A DNA stretch of 64,000 nt from Lysinibacillus fusiformis (GTDB lineage Bacteria > Bacillota > Bacilli > Bacillales_A > Planococcaceae), in the NCBI RefSeq assembly GCF_007362955.1, contig NZ_CP041696.1:3844001-3908000 (forward strand), written 5' to 3'. The position numbers and the translations under genes are program-made. The notes under the pieces are model-generated. The model was not told the origin of the DNA. It saw nothing but the letters and a program-made list of their open reading frames with translations, and ran no database searches. The number at the start of each line of letters is the position of its first letter. The first letter of the stretch is position 1. Of this stretch, positions 33,211-42,439 are shown piece by piece.

Positions 33211-33789
33211 TTGAGATTAAGATATTTCATGAATATAGGTGTACTGAGCAGTATATCAATTGTACTGATGTTATTTAATTTTCCGTTACCACCGTTTCCC
33301 AGTTTCCTTCAGGTAGATTTTAGCGATGTGCCAGCCTTATTAGCTGCAATGACGATGGGGCCAGTTGCGGGAATTTTAGTGGAGCTGTTAAAAAATATGT
33401 TGGATTGGTTATTGTCAGGAAGCATGACTGGTGTACCGGTAGGACATATGGCTAACTTTACGACAGGCGTGTTATTCATCATCCCGGTGTATTTCTGTTA
33501 TTCAAAAATTCAGCGTGGGAAGGGGCTTGTCATTGGTTTGCTTGCAGGTACAGTTTCGATGGCAGTTGGTATGAGCCTCTTGAATTATGTGCTTTTCCTA
33601 CCGATGTACACCTTGTTTTTAGGAATGGAACCAGTGAAGGGGGATGCCTTAAAAGATATGATTGTTTTAGGGATTTTACCATTCAACCTCGTGAAAGGTG
33701 TCATTGTCATGTTTGTGACAATAATAGTATTCCGCAATATTCGTGCTTGGATGACCCAGCAGCGCTTGAAATATAATCGTACATATTAA
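33211..33789 (+). CDS. ribU: ECF transporter S component for riboflavin/FMN (RibU)
   Basis: A 192-residue membrane protein with about six helices. The segment FPLPPFPSFLQVDFSDVPALLA is the RibU/FmnP signature, and LVELLKNMLDWLLSGSMTGVPVGHMANF follows as in riboflavin S components. It binds flavin and works with the shared EcfAA'T module encoded elsewhere. TTG at 33211 lies eight bases after AAAGGAG; the first ATG is 18 bases further. It precedes a set of flavin-dependent oxygenases, so it probably supplies their cofactor. Confidence 0.85.
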   Translation: MRLRYFMNIGVLSSISIVLMLFNFPLPPFPSFLQVDFSDVPALLAAMTMGPVAGILVELLKNMLDWLLSGSMTGVPVGHMANFTTGVLFIIPVYFCYSKIQRGKGLVIGLLAGTVSMAVGMSLLNYVLFLPMYTLFLGMEPVKGDALKDMIVLGILPFNLVKGVIVMFVTIIVFRNIRAWMTQQRLKYNRTY

Positions 33790-33806
33790 AAACAGGAGGA
33801 ATAATA

Positions 33807-34949
33807 ATGACGACAAAAGTAGTTAAAAAGATTGAAAAAATCGCAATTTCACTTGCGGAAAAATTTAAGGAAACAGCCGTCACGCGAGATCAAGTAGGGG
33901 GGAATGCTAAAAATGAGCGAGATTTAATACGAGAAAGTGGCCTTTTAAAGCTCTTAATTCCGACTGAATATGGTGGTTTAGGGGGTGATTGGCTTGATGT
34001 CCTACAGGCTGTGCGTATTTTTGCTAGAGTAGATAGCTCGTTAGCACATGTTTTTGGTTATCATTTTGTCAATTTAACAACGCCACATTTATGTGGAAGT
34101 GAAGAACAAAAAGTACGTTATTATACGGAAACAGTGCAACGAAATTTATTTTGGGGCAATGCTTTTAACCCCATTGATATTAAGTTAACGGCAACGAAGC
34201 AAGACAATCATTATATTTTTGAAGGTAAGAAAACTTTTTGCTCAGGTAGTGTAGATTCGGATTATTTATTAGCATCAGCGCTGTTAGAAGGTCGGGAAGA
34301 GCCTTTGTTGGCTATTATACCTACTAAACGGGTAGGTATAGAAGTGAAAGAAGATTGGGATAATTTTGGTCAACGTCAGACAGATAGTGGGACAGTCGAA
34401 TTTCATGCGGTACGTGTGGAACTTCATGAAGTACTGGAGAATGGCTTTAATCGCGATGAGTTTTCTCGTCTTCGTTTAAATATTTCAAGCTTTATCTTAA
34501 ATCATCTGTATTTAGGCATTGTAGAAGGCGCATTTGAAGCGGCAAGAAATTACACACAAACTGAAACGAGAGCGCGTTCACCGCTTTACACTTCAGCAAC
34601 AGAGGATCCAATTATTCAAAAACATTTTGGCGAATTTTTTGCTCAGGTAGAGGCGGCCAAATTAGTAGTGGAACGCGCAGATGAGTTGTTCCAAAAGCTT
34701 TGGCTAAAAGGAAGTGACATAACGCTAGCAGAACGTGAAGCATTAGACGATGCCACGAATGTTGCGAAAATTGTGACGACAAAAATAGGGCTAGATGTTA
34801 CCTCTCGCATGTTCGAGGTGATGGGAAGTCGTGCTACAGCTAATCGCTACGGCTTTGATCGCTACTGGCGTAATTTACGGACGATGACGCTACATGTGCC
34901 AGTAGATACGACCATACAAGAATTAGGAAGACGTGTTTTACAACGTTAG
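33807..34949 (+). CDS. Acyl-CoA-dehydrogenase-fold flavoprotein, SfnB/DszC-like sulfur acquisition oxidoreductase
   Basis: A 380-residue protein with the three-domain acyl-CoA dehydrogenase fold (LLIPTEYGGLGGDWLDVLQAVRIFARVDSS at the start of the flavin region; WDNFGQRQTDSGTVEFHAVRV mid-domain; VMGSRATANRYGFDRYWRNLRTMTLH at the end). The RYWRNLRTMTLHVP ending lacks the usual catalytic Glu pattern and resembles DszC and SfnB, flavin monooxygenases acting on organosulfur compounds such as dibenzothiophene or dimethyl sulfone. It sits between ribU and an SsuBAC-type importer, in line with a role in freeing sulfur. Confidence 0.8.
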   Translation: MTTKVVKKIEKIAISLAEKFKETAVTRDQVGGNAKNERDLIRESGLLKLLIPTEYGGLGGDWLDVLQAVRIFARVDSSLAHVFGYHFVNLTTPHLCGSEEQKVRYYTETVQRNLFWGNAFNPIDIKLTATKQDNHYIFEGKKTFCSGSVDSDYLLASALLEGREEPLLAIIPTKRVGIEVKEDWDNFGQRQTDSGTVEFHAVRVELHEVLENGFNRDEFSRLRLNISSFILNHLYLGIVEGAFEAARNYTQTETRARSPLYTSATEDPIIQKHFGEFFAQVEAAKLVVERADELFQKLWLKGSDITLAEREALDDATNVAKIVTTKIGLDVTSRMFEVMGSRATANRYGFDRYWRNLRTMTLHVPVDTTIQELGRRVLQR

Positions 34950-34963
34950 AAGGGGTGAATCGC

Positions 34964-35848
34964 ATGGTGCTTTTAGAGCGTGTAGAGGAGCATGACAATA
35001 ATGACTTGGAGGAGGCGATTAGGCCACCAATAAAAAATAAAATAGAGGCGAAAAATATTCAATTCGGTTATCAAGATGTCCGCATTTTAAACGACATTTC
35101 GATGGATGTGCAGGAAGGCGAATTTCTCGTTTTAATGGGGCCGAGTGGTTGTGGAAAAAGTACCTTTCTTCGTTTGCTTGCAGGACTCGAACAACCAAAC
35201 GCCGGAGACATTACGATTGATGATGTGTCGCTTCAAACACAGGCGCCAGATTGCGGCGTTGTATTCCAAGATTATTCACTGTTTCCTTGGTTAACGGCAC
35301 GCAATAATATCGTGCTGGCATTAAAACAAAAGCTAGGGAAGGCGAAAAAGAAACAAGCATTGCAACAGCTTGCAGAAGATTATTTGAAGCTTGTTAATTT
35401 AGGCCACGCCATTACAAAATATCCTGGACAAATGTCTGGAGGGATGAAGCAACGCGCAGCCATAGCCCGTGCACTGGCTTACGGTTCGGATTTACTGCTA
35501 ATGGATGAACCCTTCGGAGCACTTGATCCGATTACTCGCATTCAACTACAAGATTTAATGCTCCAAATTAGTCGGGAACAAAAACGCACCATTGTTTTTG
35601 TGACACACGATGCCGATGAAGCAATCTATTTGGCAGACCGCATTATCATGTTTGGTCTTGGCAAAGAAGGGGCTGTGACGACTAGTTTAGAGGTACCGTT
35701 TAAACGAAAAACGACAAATCGTAAAAAACTATTGGAAAGTGAGGAGTTTTTAACTTTCCGAGACAAAGTATATGAAGTAATGAATAAAGAGATACTCAAT
35801 CAAATTGATGAGACATCACTTGTGACAGCGGATGGCGCAGGGATTTAA
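34964..35848 (+). CDS. ssuB: Sulfonate/organosulfur ABC transporter, ATP-binding protein (SsuB/TauB-like)
   Basis: A 294-residue ABC ATPase: Walker A GPSGCGKST (59-67), signature MSGGMKQR, Walker B LLLMDEPFGALDP, H-loop VTHDADEA. The Q-loop QDYSLFPWLTARNNI is that of the nitrate/sulfonate/taurine group. The first 28 residues are an unusual charged extension. The ATG at 34964 follows AAGGGGTG; a GTG nine bases upstream overlaps it. It starts 15 bases after the flavoprotein gene. Confidence 0.85.
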   Translation: MVLLERVEEHDNNDLEEAIRPPIKNKIEAKNIQFGYQDVRILNDISMDVQEGEFLVLMGPSGCGKSTFLRLLAGLEQPNAGDITIDDVSLQTQAPDCGVVFQDYSLFPWLTARNNIVLALKQKLGKAKKKQALQQLAEDYLKLVNLGHAITKYPGQMSGGMKQRAAIARALAYGSDLLLMDEPFGALDPITRIQLQDLMLQISREQKRTIVFVTHDADEAIYLADRIIMFGLGKEGAVTTSLEVPFKRKTTNRKKLLESEEFLTFRDKVYEVMNKEILNQIDETSLVTADGAGI

Positions 35849-35860
35849 GGAGGAACTAGT

Positions 35861-36955
35861 TTGCAAAATCGTAAATGGGAAAAATTAATTTATACCTTTT
35901 TAGGAGGTGTTAGTTTACTTGCTCTCACAGCATGTGGCACGGATGAAAAAGCAAGTGAGCCAGCTTCAGCAGAGGATTTGTCGGAAAAAACGTATGACAT
36001 TAAGGTGGGATATAGTCAGTCCAGTGGTGCACCATTACTAGATGTTGCACTGCAAGAAGGCTATTTTGAGGATGTCGGCGTCAATATCGAACGTATCGGT
36101 TTTGCAAACTCTGCGGATGGATTAAATGCGCTGCAAGCAGGCAAAATCGATGTCGGTCTGTCATTCGGCACAGCTGGTCCCCTGACATTTATTTCAAATG
36201 GTTCTGATTTCAAAATTATCGGTGGGCATTTAGAAGGTGGACATCCGATTTTAACGAAAGCAGAAAATGCCAAGCAATACAAAACATTAGCAGATTACAA
36301 GGGTAAGAAAGTTGGGACGATTCGTATCTTCACGTCGGATATCGTCTTTCGTTCAGCACTAGCAGAGGAAGGGATAGATTGGGAGAAAGATTTAGAAATT
36401 ATCGAGTTTAAAACGGGCAGCATGTTATTAGAGGCTGTTGCTTCCGGAAAAGTGGATGTGGCAGTTTCCGCAAACTCATTCTATGTGCAGGCACTTGAAA
36501 TGGGCTTGGAGGCTGTAAGTTGGAGTAACGATTTACAACCGTCCCATGTGTGCTGTCGTGTCGTGACAAAAGAAGAGTTGTTAAAAGAAGATGATGGCGA
36601 AGGCTATAAACGCTTCCTGAAGGCGTTAATTTTGGCCGAGCGAACGAAGATTGAGCATCCAGAAAAAGCGGTGGAAGCGGCACGTGAACATTTGAAGGTT
36701 GATGATAAAGTGATTAACGCCATTGTCAACGAGGGCCATTCTAATTATTCAGCCGATCCAAACAAAGACAGCGTTGTCGCCATGTGGAGTCAAATGCAAG
36801 AAATCGGTTATGTCGAGGATGTTGAGGATATCGATATTAATGAATATATCAATATTGAATTATATGAAAGTGCGCTGAATGAGTTAATCGAAGAACATCC
36901 ATCTGATGATTATTTTAAACAATTACTAGAAAAATTTAATGCGCAAAATGCATAA
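35861..36955 (+). CDS. ssuA: Organosulfur ABC transporter, substrate-binding lipoprotein (SsuA-like)
   Basis: A 364-residue lipoprotein: signal peptide with lipobox ALTACG, then an SsuA/TauA-type fold (VGYSQSSGAPLLDVALQEGYFEDVGVNIE, GKIDVGLSFGTAGPL, YKGKKVGTIRIFTSDIVFRSAL). It delivers an aliphatic sulfonate, sulfate ester or related compound to the permease; which one is not readable. The start is TTG, seven bases after AAGGAGG. The gene order is ATPase, binding protein, permease, as in ssuBAC. Confidence 0.85.
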   Translation: MQNRKWEKLIYTFLGGVSLLALTACGTDEKASEPASAEDLSEKTYDIKVGYSQSSGAPLLDVALQEGYFEDVGVNIERIGFANSADGLNALQAGKIDVGLSFGTAGPLTFISNGSDFKIIGGHLEGGHPILTKAENAKQYKTLADYKGKKVGTIRIFTSDIVFRSALAEEGIDWEKDLEIIEFKTGSMLLEAVASGKVDVAVSANSFYVQALEMGLEAVSWSNDLQPSHVCCRVVTKEELLKEDDGEGYKRFLKALILAERTKIEHPEKAVEAAREHLKVDDKVINAIVNEGHSNYSADPNKDSVVAMWSQMQEIGYVEDVEDIDINEYINIELYESALNELIEEHPSDDYFKQLLEKFNAQNA

Positions 36956-36973
36956 GTAAAGGAGAGACACTCT

Positions 36974-37744
36974 ATGCGCCTATTTTTTAAGCAATATAGC
37001 ATCACGATTTTGATTGGGCTATTCGTACTTGTAGCCTGGGCGCTGTTCACAAAATATGCGAGCTGGATTAACCCTGTGATTTTCCCAGAGCCCTTTGTTG
37101 TGTGGATGTCCCTACAAGAAAAAGCACAAGAGTTAGTGAGCGGTTTTATCAGTTCCATGCAGCTTTTATTGCCGGCCTATGTGGGTGCACTAATCATTGG
37201 TATCGCAGGCGGTGTATTTTTCGGCTTACACCATCAATCACGCAAAATTTTAATGCCGTATTTTCATGCGTTCAGTCCAATACCACCGACATTATTTATA
37301 CCCTATGCCATCGCGTTAATGCCGACGTTTCAATCGGCTTCAACGTCACTCATTTTTATCGGTGCGTTTTGGCCTATCTTTTTAGGGGCCATTCAAGGGG
37401 TGCTACTCATTGAGCAACACTATTTAGACAATGCGAAAACACTTGGTTTAAAAGGCTTCGACTTTTTAGTAAAAGTCATACTGCCAGCAAGTTCCCCGCA
37501 TATTTTAGCAGGTGCTGGCACGTCACTAGGGATGTCCTTTTTAATCTTAACGATTGCAGAAATGTTCGGGGCATCGTCCGGAATGGGCTACTTCATTCAA
37601 TACTATGCGGATTTCTCACAATACCATTTCGTACTAGCAGGCATTATTTTTAACAGTATGATTATTCTGGCGTTCATGATTGGCTTCGATAAACTAAAAA
37701 AACGTCTGCTTTTTTGGACGAATATGAAGACTGAATCGAAATGA
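36974..37744 (+). CDS. ssuC: Organosulfur ABC transporter, permease (SsuC-like)
   Basis: A 256-residue membrane protein with six helices and the EAA-like loop YLDNAKTLGLKGFDFLVKVILPASSPHILAG, typical of the SsuC/TauC/NrtB permeases. Its last four bases overlap the start of the thioredoxin-like gene (ATGA), indicating coupled translation. Confidence 0.87.
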   Translation: MRLFFKQYSITILIGLFVLVAWALFTKYASWINPVIFPEPFVVWMSLQEKAQELVSGFISSMQLLLPAYVGALIIGIAGGVFFGLHHQSRKILMPYFHAFSPIPPTLFIPYAIALMPTFQSASTSLIFIGAFWPIFLGAIQGVLLIEQHYLDNAKTLGLKGFDFLVKVILPASSPHILAGAGTSLGMSFLILTIAEMFGASSGMGYFIQYYADFSQYHFVLAGIIFNSMIILAFMIGFDKLKKRLLFWTNMKTESK

Positions 37745-38253
37745 CAGGTAAGCGATTGATGCAAGTGTTTTCGATGTTACTCATCTTAATCGCACTTAGC
37801 TATAGCGTATACATGAATGGTTTTGCAAAAGAAAAAACGAAACTTCTTGCGGCAGGGCAAGTAGCGCCTGCTTTTACACGCACAAATACAGCAGGTCAAA
37901 AAGTTCGATTAGAGGATTATCAGGGACAAGGGGTAATTATAAATTTCTGGGCCACGTATTGCCCGCCTTGTAAAAAAGAAATGCCATTATTAGATGCCCA
38001 AGCAAAGAATATGGCAGTTATTACGGTCAATGTAGGGGAACCTACGCGTCTGGTGAATCAATTTTTACAAAAACAGCAGCTAACGTTGACAACATTATTA
38101 GACCGTGAACAGGAAGTGTACACCCTCTATCAAGTGACGACTCTACCGACCACATTTTTTGTGAATGCAAGGGGTGAGATCGTAGACAAAGTCGTAGGGG
38201 AATTAAACGAACAACTACTAAAAGATAAGATTGCACAAATACAACCAAAGTAA
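37741..38253 (+). CDS. TlpA/ResA-like membrane-anchored thioredoxin
   Basis: A 170-residue protein with one N-terminal membrane anchor (residues 7-28) and an extracytoplasmic thioredoxin fold: FWATYCPPCKKEMPLL (Cys74 and Cys77) and a cis-proline loop TLPTTFF. TlpA/ResA proteins reduce disulfides outside the membrane. In this operon it may keep a substrate or binding protein reduced, or split disulfide-type sulfur sources before import. The start overlaps the permease stop. Confidence 0.8.
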   Translation: MTGKRLMQVFSMLLILIALSYSVYMNGFAKEKTKLLAAGQVAPAFTRTNTAGQKVRLEDYQGQGVIINFWATYCPPCKKEMPLLDAQAKNMAVITVNVGEPTRLVNQFLQKQQLTLTTLLDREQEVYTLYQVTTLPTTFFVNARGEIVDKVVGELNEQLLKDKIAQIQPK

Positions 38254-38268
38254 AGGGAGAGATTTTTT

Positions 38269-39582
38269 ATGACGAATGAATTCAAACAAGACACAATTGC
38301 CTTACATGGTGGGCAAACAGTGGACCCTATTACACGTTCTCGTGCTGTGCCACTTTACCAAACGACATCCTATGTATTTGATGATACGGAACATGCAGCG
38401 TCCCTCTTTAAGTTACAAGGTAGCGGCTACCTATATTCACGTAATGCCAATCCGACAAATGATGTGTTAGAAAAACGTCTTGCAGCGCTTGAGGGTGGTG
38501 TGGGTGCATTTGCGGTTGCTTCGGGGCAAGCGGCTGTACTATTAGCCGTATTAACTGTGGCTCAAGTAGGTGATGAAATTGTCGCAACGAATGCGTTATA
38601 TGGTGGCACTTATACATTATTTGAACGGACATTACCACGCTTTGGTATTACAGTGCGCTTTGTTGATGGGGCAGATTTGGCGGCAATTGAAGCAGCCATT
38701 AATGATAATACAAAAGCGGTATTCACAGAAACAATTGGCAATCCAAGTTTGCAAATTGCTGATATCGTGGGCATTAGTGAAGTGGCGCATCGCCATGGCG
38801 TTCCGGTGATTGTCGATAACACATTCGCCACACCTTATTTAGCGAAGCCATTTGAACATGGCGCCGATATTATCGTCCACTCAACGACGAAATTTATCGG
38901 TGGACACGGGACATCAATCGGTGGAGCCATCATCGATAGTGGGAACTTTGAATGGAATGCGCAACGTTTCCCAGCATTTGTCGACAGCAACCCATTGATC
39001 GACAATCGCTCATTTGTTGAAGCGGCAGGAAAAGCGGCGTTTGTAACGAAAGCACGCTTTGAACTCGGCCATGATTTAGGGGCTACATTATCGCCATTTA
39101 ACGCTTGGTTATTTATTCAAGGTTTAGAGTCACTATCTGTTCGTATTCGTCAGCACGTATCGAATGCTAAGGCGGTTGCCACGTTTTTAGAGCAACATGA
39201 TTTAGTGGAATGGGTGAATTATCCGACACTAGCGGGAAATGCTCAACAAGATATTGCCGCGAAATATTTGCCAAAAGGCGCGGGTTCAATTTTCAGCTTT
39301 GGCATTAAAGGTGGTTTAGAGGCAGCCAAAACGTTCATTAATGCGGTCGAGCTATTATCGCATGTTGCGAATGTTGGTGATTCAAAATCACTTGTCATTC
39401 ACCCAGCAAGTACATCCCATTCGCGTTTAACACCAGCCCAACAAATTAGTAGTGGTGTCACACCGGGTTTAATTCGCCTATCGATCGGCTTAGAAGATAT
39501 TGACGATATTTTAGCAGACCTAGAGCAAGCACTACAAAAAGCAGGCGTGCAAGCTTTAGTGACAGCGAAGGAGGAGCAATAA
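38269..39582 (+). CDS. metY: O-acetylhomoserine/O-acetylserine sulfhydrylase (MetY)
   Basis: A 437-residue PLP enzyme of the Cys/Met metabolism family. The Schiff-base lysine is Lys208 in HSTTKFIGGHGTSIGG; the beginning DTIALHGGQTVDPITRSRAVPLYQTTSY is typical of MetY. It combines O-acetylhomoserine (or O-acetylserine) with sulfide to give homocysteine (or cysteine). It is thus the sulfide-fixing step behind the monooxygenases of this operon. AAGGGAGAG precedes the ATG. Confidence 0.92.
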   Translation: MTNEFKQDTIALHGGQTVDPITRSRAVPLYQTTSYVFDDTEHAASLFKLQGSGYLYSRNANPTNDVLEKRLAALEGGVGAFAVASGQAAVLLAVLTVAQVGDEIVATNALYGGTYTLFERTLPRFGITVRFVDGADLAAIEAAINDNTKAVFTETIGNPSLQIADIVGISEVAHRHGVPVIVDNTFATPYLAKPFEHGADIIVHSTTKFIGGHGTSIGGAIIDSGNFEWNAQRFPAFVDSNPLIDNRSFVEAAGKAAFVTKARFELGHDLGATLSPFNAWLFIQGLESLSVRIRQHVSNAKAVATFLEQHDLVEWVNYPTLAGNAQQDIAAKYLPKGAGSIFSFGIKGGLEAAKTFINAVELLSHVANVGDSKSLVIHPASTSHSRLTPAQQISSGVTPGLIRLSIGLEDIDDILADLEQALQKAGVQALVTAKEEQ

Positions 39583-39583
39583 T

Positions 39584-39955
39584 ATGACAATTGCAGTTGT
39601 AGTCAATGATGAAGGCATTATCACACCCATCACAGAAGGCAGTGTGTTACGCATCGTAGCACAAGATGGTCGTACGGAGGATTTCCGTAATCCCGCACTA
39701 GATTTAACAGAAGGTCGCCGTGGTGCAGCACTACGTTTAGCCATTGAAAAGGGCGCAACGACATTTGTTGCACCACCCGAAACGTTTTGCGAACTATCTT
39801 ATGCGAAAGCACAAAGTGAAAACATTCAATTTTATCACCTGACAAGGAATAGCCCATATGAAGCATTTACAACAGCACGAGCGAACGGAGAAATTTCTCT
39901 TTCTACGACATTACCCGAAGCGGAAATTTTACCGAGTGCACCTGTAACAAAATAA
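39584..39955 (+). CDS. Small protein of unknown function in the sulfur operon
   Basis: A 123-residue protein, MTIAVVVNDEGIITPITEGS at its start, with RGAALRLAIEKGATTFVAPP and a single Cys (FCELSYAKAQ). The alternation of strands and helices (a helix after RGAALRLAIEKGATT, a strand, a helix, then IQFYHL) recalls the NifX/NifB dinitrogenase cofactor-binding fold, but no motif confirms that. The ATG follows GGAGGAG; the stop of metY is two bases upstream of it, and ssuD-like follows. Its fixed place between the sulfhydrylase and the monooxygenase suggests a partner or regulator role. Confidence 0.65.
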   Translation: MTIAVVVNDEGIITPITEGSVLRIVAQDGRTEDFRNPALDLTEGRRGAALRLAIEKGATTFVAPPETFCELSYAKAQSENIQFYHLTRNSPYEAFTTARANGEISLSTTLPEAEILPSAPVTK

Positions 39956-39977
39956 CATGAGACATGGAGGAATGAGC

Positions 39978-41099
39978 ATGGTTGAATTTATAACAATGGC
40001 CCCCACTTCAGGGGATAGTGAGTATGTCGGTGGTCCATCGAAGGACAAAAATATTGATGGTTGGACTGGTACTGGTACAGATGCCAATCGTGAACCGTCT
40101 GTTGACTATATTACACAAGTTGCACAGGCCGCAGAACGGGGAGGTTTTTCAACATTATTACTGCCAATTGGCGGGTCATGCATCGACTCGCTTGTTGCGG
40201 CATCGCACTTAACAGCAAGAACCGAAACTTTAAAATTTCTATATGCAGTTCGTCCAAGTTCGACAGCACCGACGATTTTGGCAAAGCAGTTTGCATCCAT
40301 TGATGAATGGTCGAATGGCCGTATCAACGTTAACATCGTCACAGGTGGTTCACCACAGGAGTTAGCAAGTGATGGAGATTTACTATCTCACACAGAGCGC
40401 TATCGTCGTACGCGCGAATATATGTATATCTTAAAACGACTTTTTACGGGCGAGAAATTTGATTTTAACGGTGAATTCTATCAGTTAAGAGGTGCATATT
40501 TACCACGATTACCGAAACAAACACCACCTATTTTCTTTGGAGGTTCCTCGGATGAAGCAAAAGCGGTGGCGGCAGATTTAGCGGATGTCTACATGTTGTG
40601 GGGTGAAACATTAGAAAATACGAAGGCAGAAATTGATTCGGTAAAGGCGCTCGCGTCACAAAAAGGTCGAGAGCTGTCGTATAGTTTTTCATTCCAAGTG
40701 GTCATTGGTGACACGGAGGAAGAGGCATGGGCGAAAGCAAATAAACTCATTAGTCAGGTGGACCCAGAGTTTTTAGCATTGAAACATCAACAAACATTAG
40801 CAAATGGGGCAGTGGGTGTGAATCGTCTGCATACATTAATGGTGGCGTCAAAAGACAGTAATTTTGTTATTGGACCAAACTTATGGGCGGGTTTAACGCA
40901 AGTATTGTCTGGTAATTCCATTGCATTAGTTGGCACGCCAGACCAAATTGCAGCACGTATCGTTGAATATGTGGATTTAGGTTTCGATAAAGTGTTGTTA
41001 CGCGGATTTCCTCATTTAGAAACAATCGAAGAAGTTGGCCAAAAAGTTATTCCACGTGTTCGTGCGTTATTAGCGGAGCGCGAAGCAAAAGTCGTATAA
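39978..41099 (+). CDS. ssuD: FMNH2-dependent alkanesulfonate monooxygenase (SsuD-like)
   Basis: A 373-residue bacterial-luciferase-like protein (LLM class). FITMAPTSGDSEYVGG at the start, IDEWSNGRINVNIVTGGSPQELASDG, SHTERYRRTREYMYILKRLF and PPIFFGGSSDEAKAVAA match SsuD. It oxidises an alkanesulfonate with FMNH2 and O2, giving an aldehyde and sulfite. The ATG at 39978 is seven bases after GGAGG; an earlier in-frame ATG precedes that site. Reduced flavin could come from the reductases at 43426 and 44082. Confidence 0.88.
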   Translation: MVEFITMAPTSGDSEYVGGPSKDKNIDGWTGTGTDANREPSVDYITQVAQAAERGGFSTLLLPIGGSCIDSLVAASHLTARTETLKFLYAVRPSSTAPTILAKQFASIDEWSNGRINVNIVTGGSPQELASDGDLLSHTERYRRTREYMYILKRLFTGEKFDFNGEFYQLRGAYLPRLPKQTPPIFFGGSSDEAKAVAADLADVYMLWGETLENTKAEIDSVKALASQKGRELSYSFSFQVVIGDTEEEAWAKANKLISQVDPEFLALKHQQTLANGAVGVNRLHTLMVASKDSNFVIGPNLWAGLTQVLSGNSIALVGTPDQIAARIVEYVDLGFDKVLLRGFPHLETIEEVGQKVIPRVRALLAEREAKVV

Positions 41100-41113
41100 G
41101 GAGGAGTGAACCG

Positions 41114-42439
41114 ATGACAAAAAAACAGATGAAACTAGGTGTCTTTTTAATGGGCACGGGGCATCATATTGCCTCGTGGCGTCATCCAGATGTGCCGAGC
41201 GATGCAAGTGAAAGTATGGCATTTTTTCAGCATATTGCACAAGTAGCAGAGGCTGGAAAACTAGATATGTTGTTTTTAAGTGATGGGCTATCGTTTAACG
41301 ATTTATCGCATCCGGCTGAACTGGTACGCTTTGAACCGTTAACATTGCATGCGGCATTATCAACCGTGACGAAAAATATTGGCTTAACTGCAACGGCTTC
41401 CACAACATATAATGAGCCATTTCATATAGCCCGAAAGTTCTCCTCGCTGGATCATTTAAGTGGTGGCCGTGCAGGGTGGAATGTTGTGACATCCTATTAC
41501 GAAGCAGAGGCGTTAAACTTTAATCAACATGCACATTTAGACCATACTCTTCGTTATGATCGTGCGGAGGAATTTGTAGAAGTAGTAAAGGGGTTATGGG
41601 ACAGTTGGGAGCAAGAGGCGCTTGTCCGAGATAAAGACGGTGGCACCTATTTTGATAAACAGCAGCTACACACATTAGATTTCAAGGGTAAGTATTATGC
41701 AGTGAAGGGTCCATTGAATTCATCACGTTCGCCACAAGGACGCCCAGTCATAGTACAGGCAGGCTCATCGGAATCAGGCACAGATTTAGCGGCTAAAACA
41801 GCCGATGTTATTTTCACTGCTCAGCAAACATTAGAGGATGCGCAGTTCTTCTATAAAAAGCTAAAGGATAAGGCCATAGCCTTTGGACGTAATGCAGATG
41901 ATGTAAAAATTATGCCCGGTGTATCGCCGTATGTAGGTGACACAGAGGAAGAGGCGTATGCCAAATATGAACAACTGCAAAGCCTAATTACACCTGAAAT
42001 TGGCTTGGATTTCTTGTCGGATTATTTAGGGGGCTTTGATTTTTCAGGCTATGATTTAGATGGGCTACTACCGAAAGATATTCCGTTGACGAACGGCAAT
42101 CAAAGTCGTCAACAGTTGATTGTGGCGTTGGCAGAGCGCGAACAGCTGTCCATTCGTGAATTGTATTTACGTATCGCGGGCTCACGCGGGCATCGTTTAA
42201 TTTTTGGAACACCTGAACAAATTGCCGATCAGCTAGCAGAATGGATGGATAAGGGTGCAGCGGATGGTTTTAATATTATGCCGCCCTATTTCCCACACGG
42301 ATTTACGGATTTTGTGGAAAAGGTAGTGCCTATTCTACAACAACGAGGTATTTTCCGTACAGCATACGAGGGCACAACATTACGAGAAAATTTAGGTTTA
42401 CTCCAGGTCGTGTCACGTTATGGCAAGGTAGAAGTTTAA
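41114..42439 (+). CDS. FMN-dependent monooxygenase, NtaA/SnaA/DszA (DmoA) family
   Basis: A 441-residue LLM-class monooxygenase of the nitrilotriacetate/DszA branch: MKLGVFLMGTGHHIASWRHP, DMLFLSDG, FSSLDHLSGGRAGWNVVTSY, then RPVIVQAGSSESG and IFTAQQTL. Relatives act on dibenzothiophene sulfone (DszA), dimethyl sulfide (DmoA) or nitrilotriacetate. With a DszC-like enzyme upstream it could carry out the second step of a sulfone-cleaving route. AAGGAGGAG precedes the ATG. The stop codon lies inside the family C repeat. Confidence 0.85.
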   Translation: MTKKQMKLGVFLMGTGHHIASWRHPDVPSDASESMAFFQHIAQVAEAGKLDMLFLSDGLSFNDLSHPAELVRFEPLTLHAALSTVTKNIGLTATASTTYNEPFHIARKFSSLDHLSGGRAGWNVVTSYYEAEALNFNQHAHLDHTLRYDRAEEFVEVVKGLWDSWEQEALVRDKDGGTYFDKQQLHTLDFKGKYYAVKGPLNSSRSPQGRPVIVQAGSSESGTDLAAKTADVIFTAQQTLEDAQFFYKKLKDKAIAFGRNADDVKIMPGVSPYVGDTEEEAYAKYEQLQSLITPEIGLDFLSDYLGGFDFSGYDLDGLLPKDIPLTNGNQSRQQLIVALAEREQLSIRELYLRIAGSRGHRLIFGTPEQIADQLAEWMDKGAADGFNIMPPYFPHGFTDFVEKVVPILQQRGIFRTAYEGTTLRENLGLLQVVSRYGKVEV

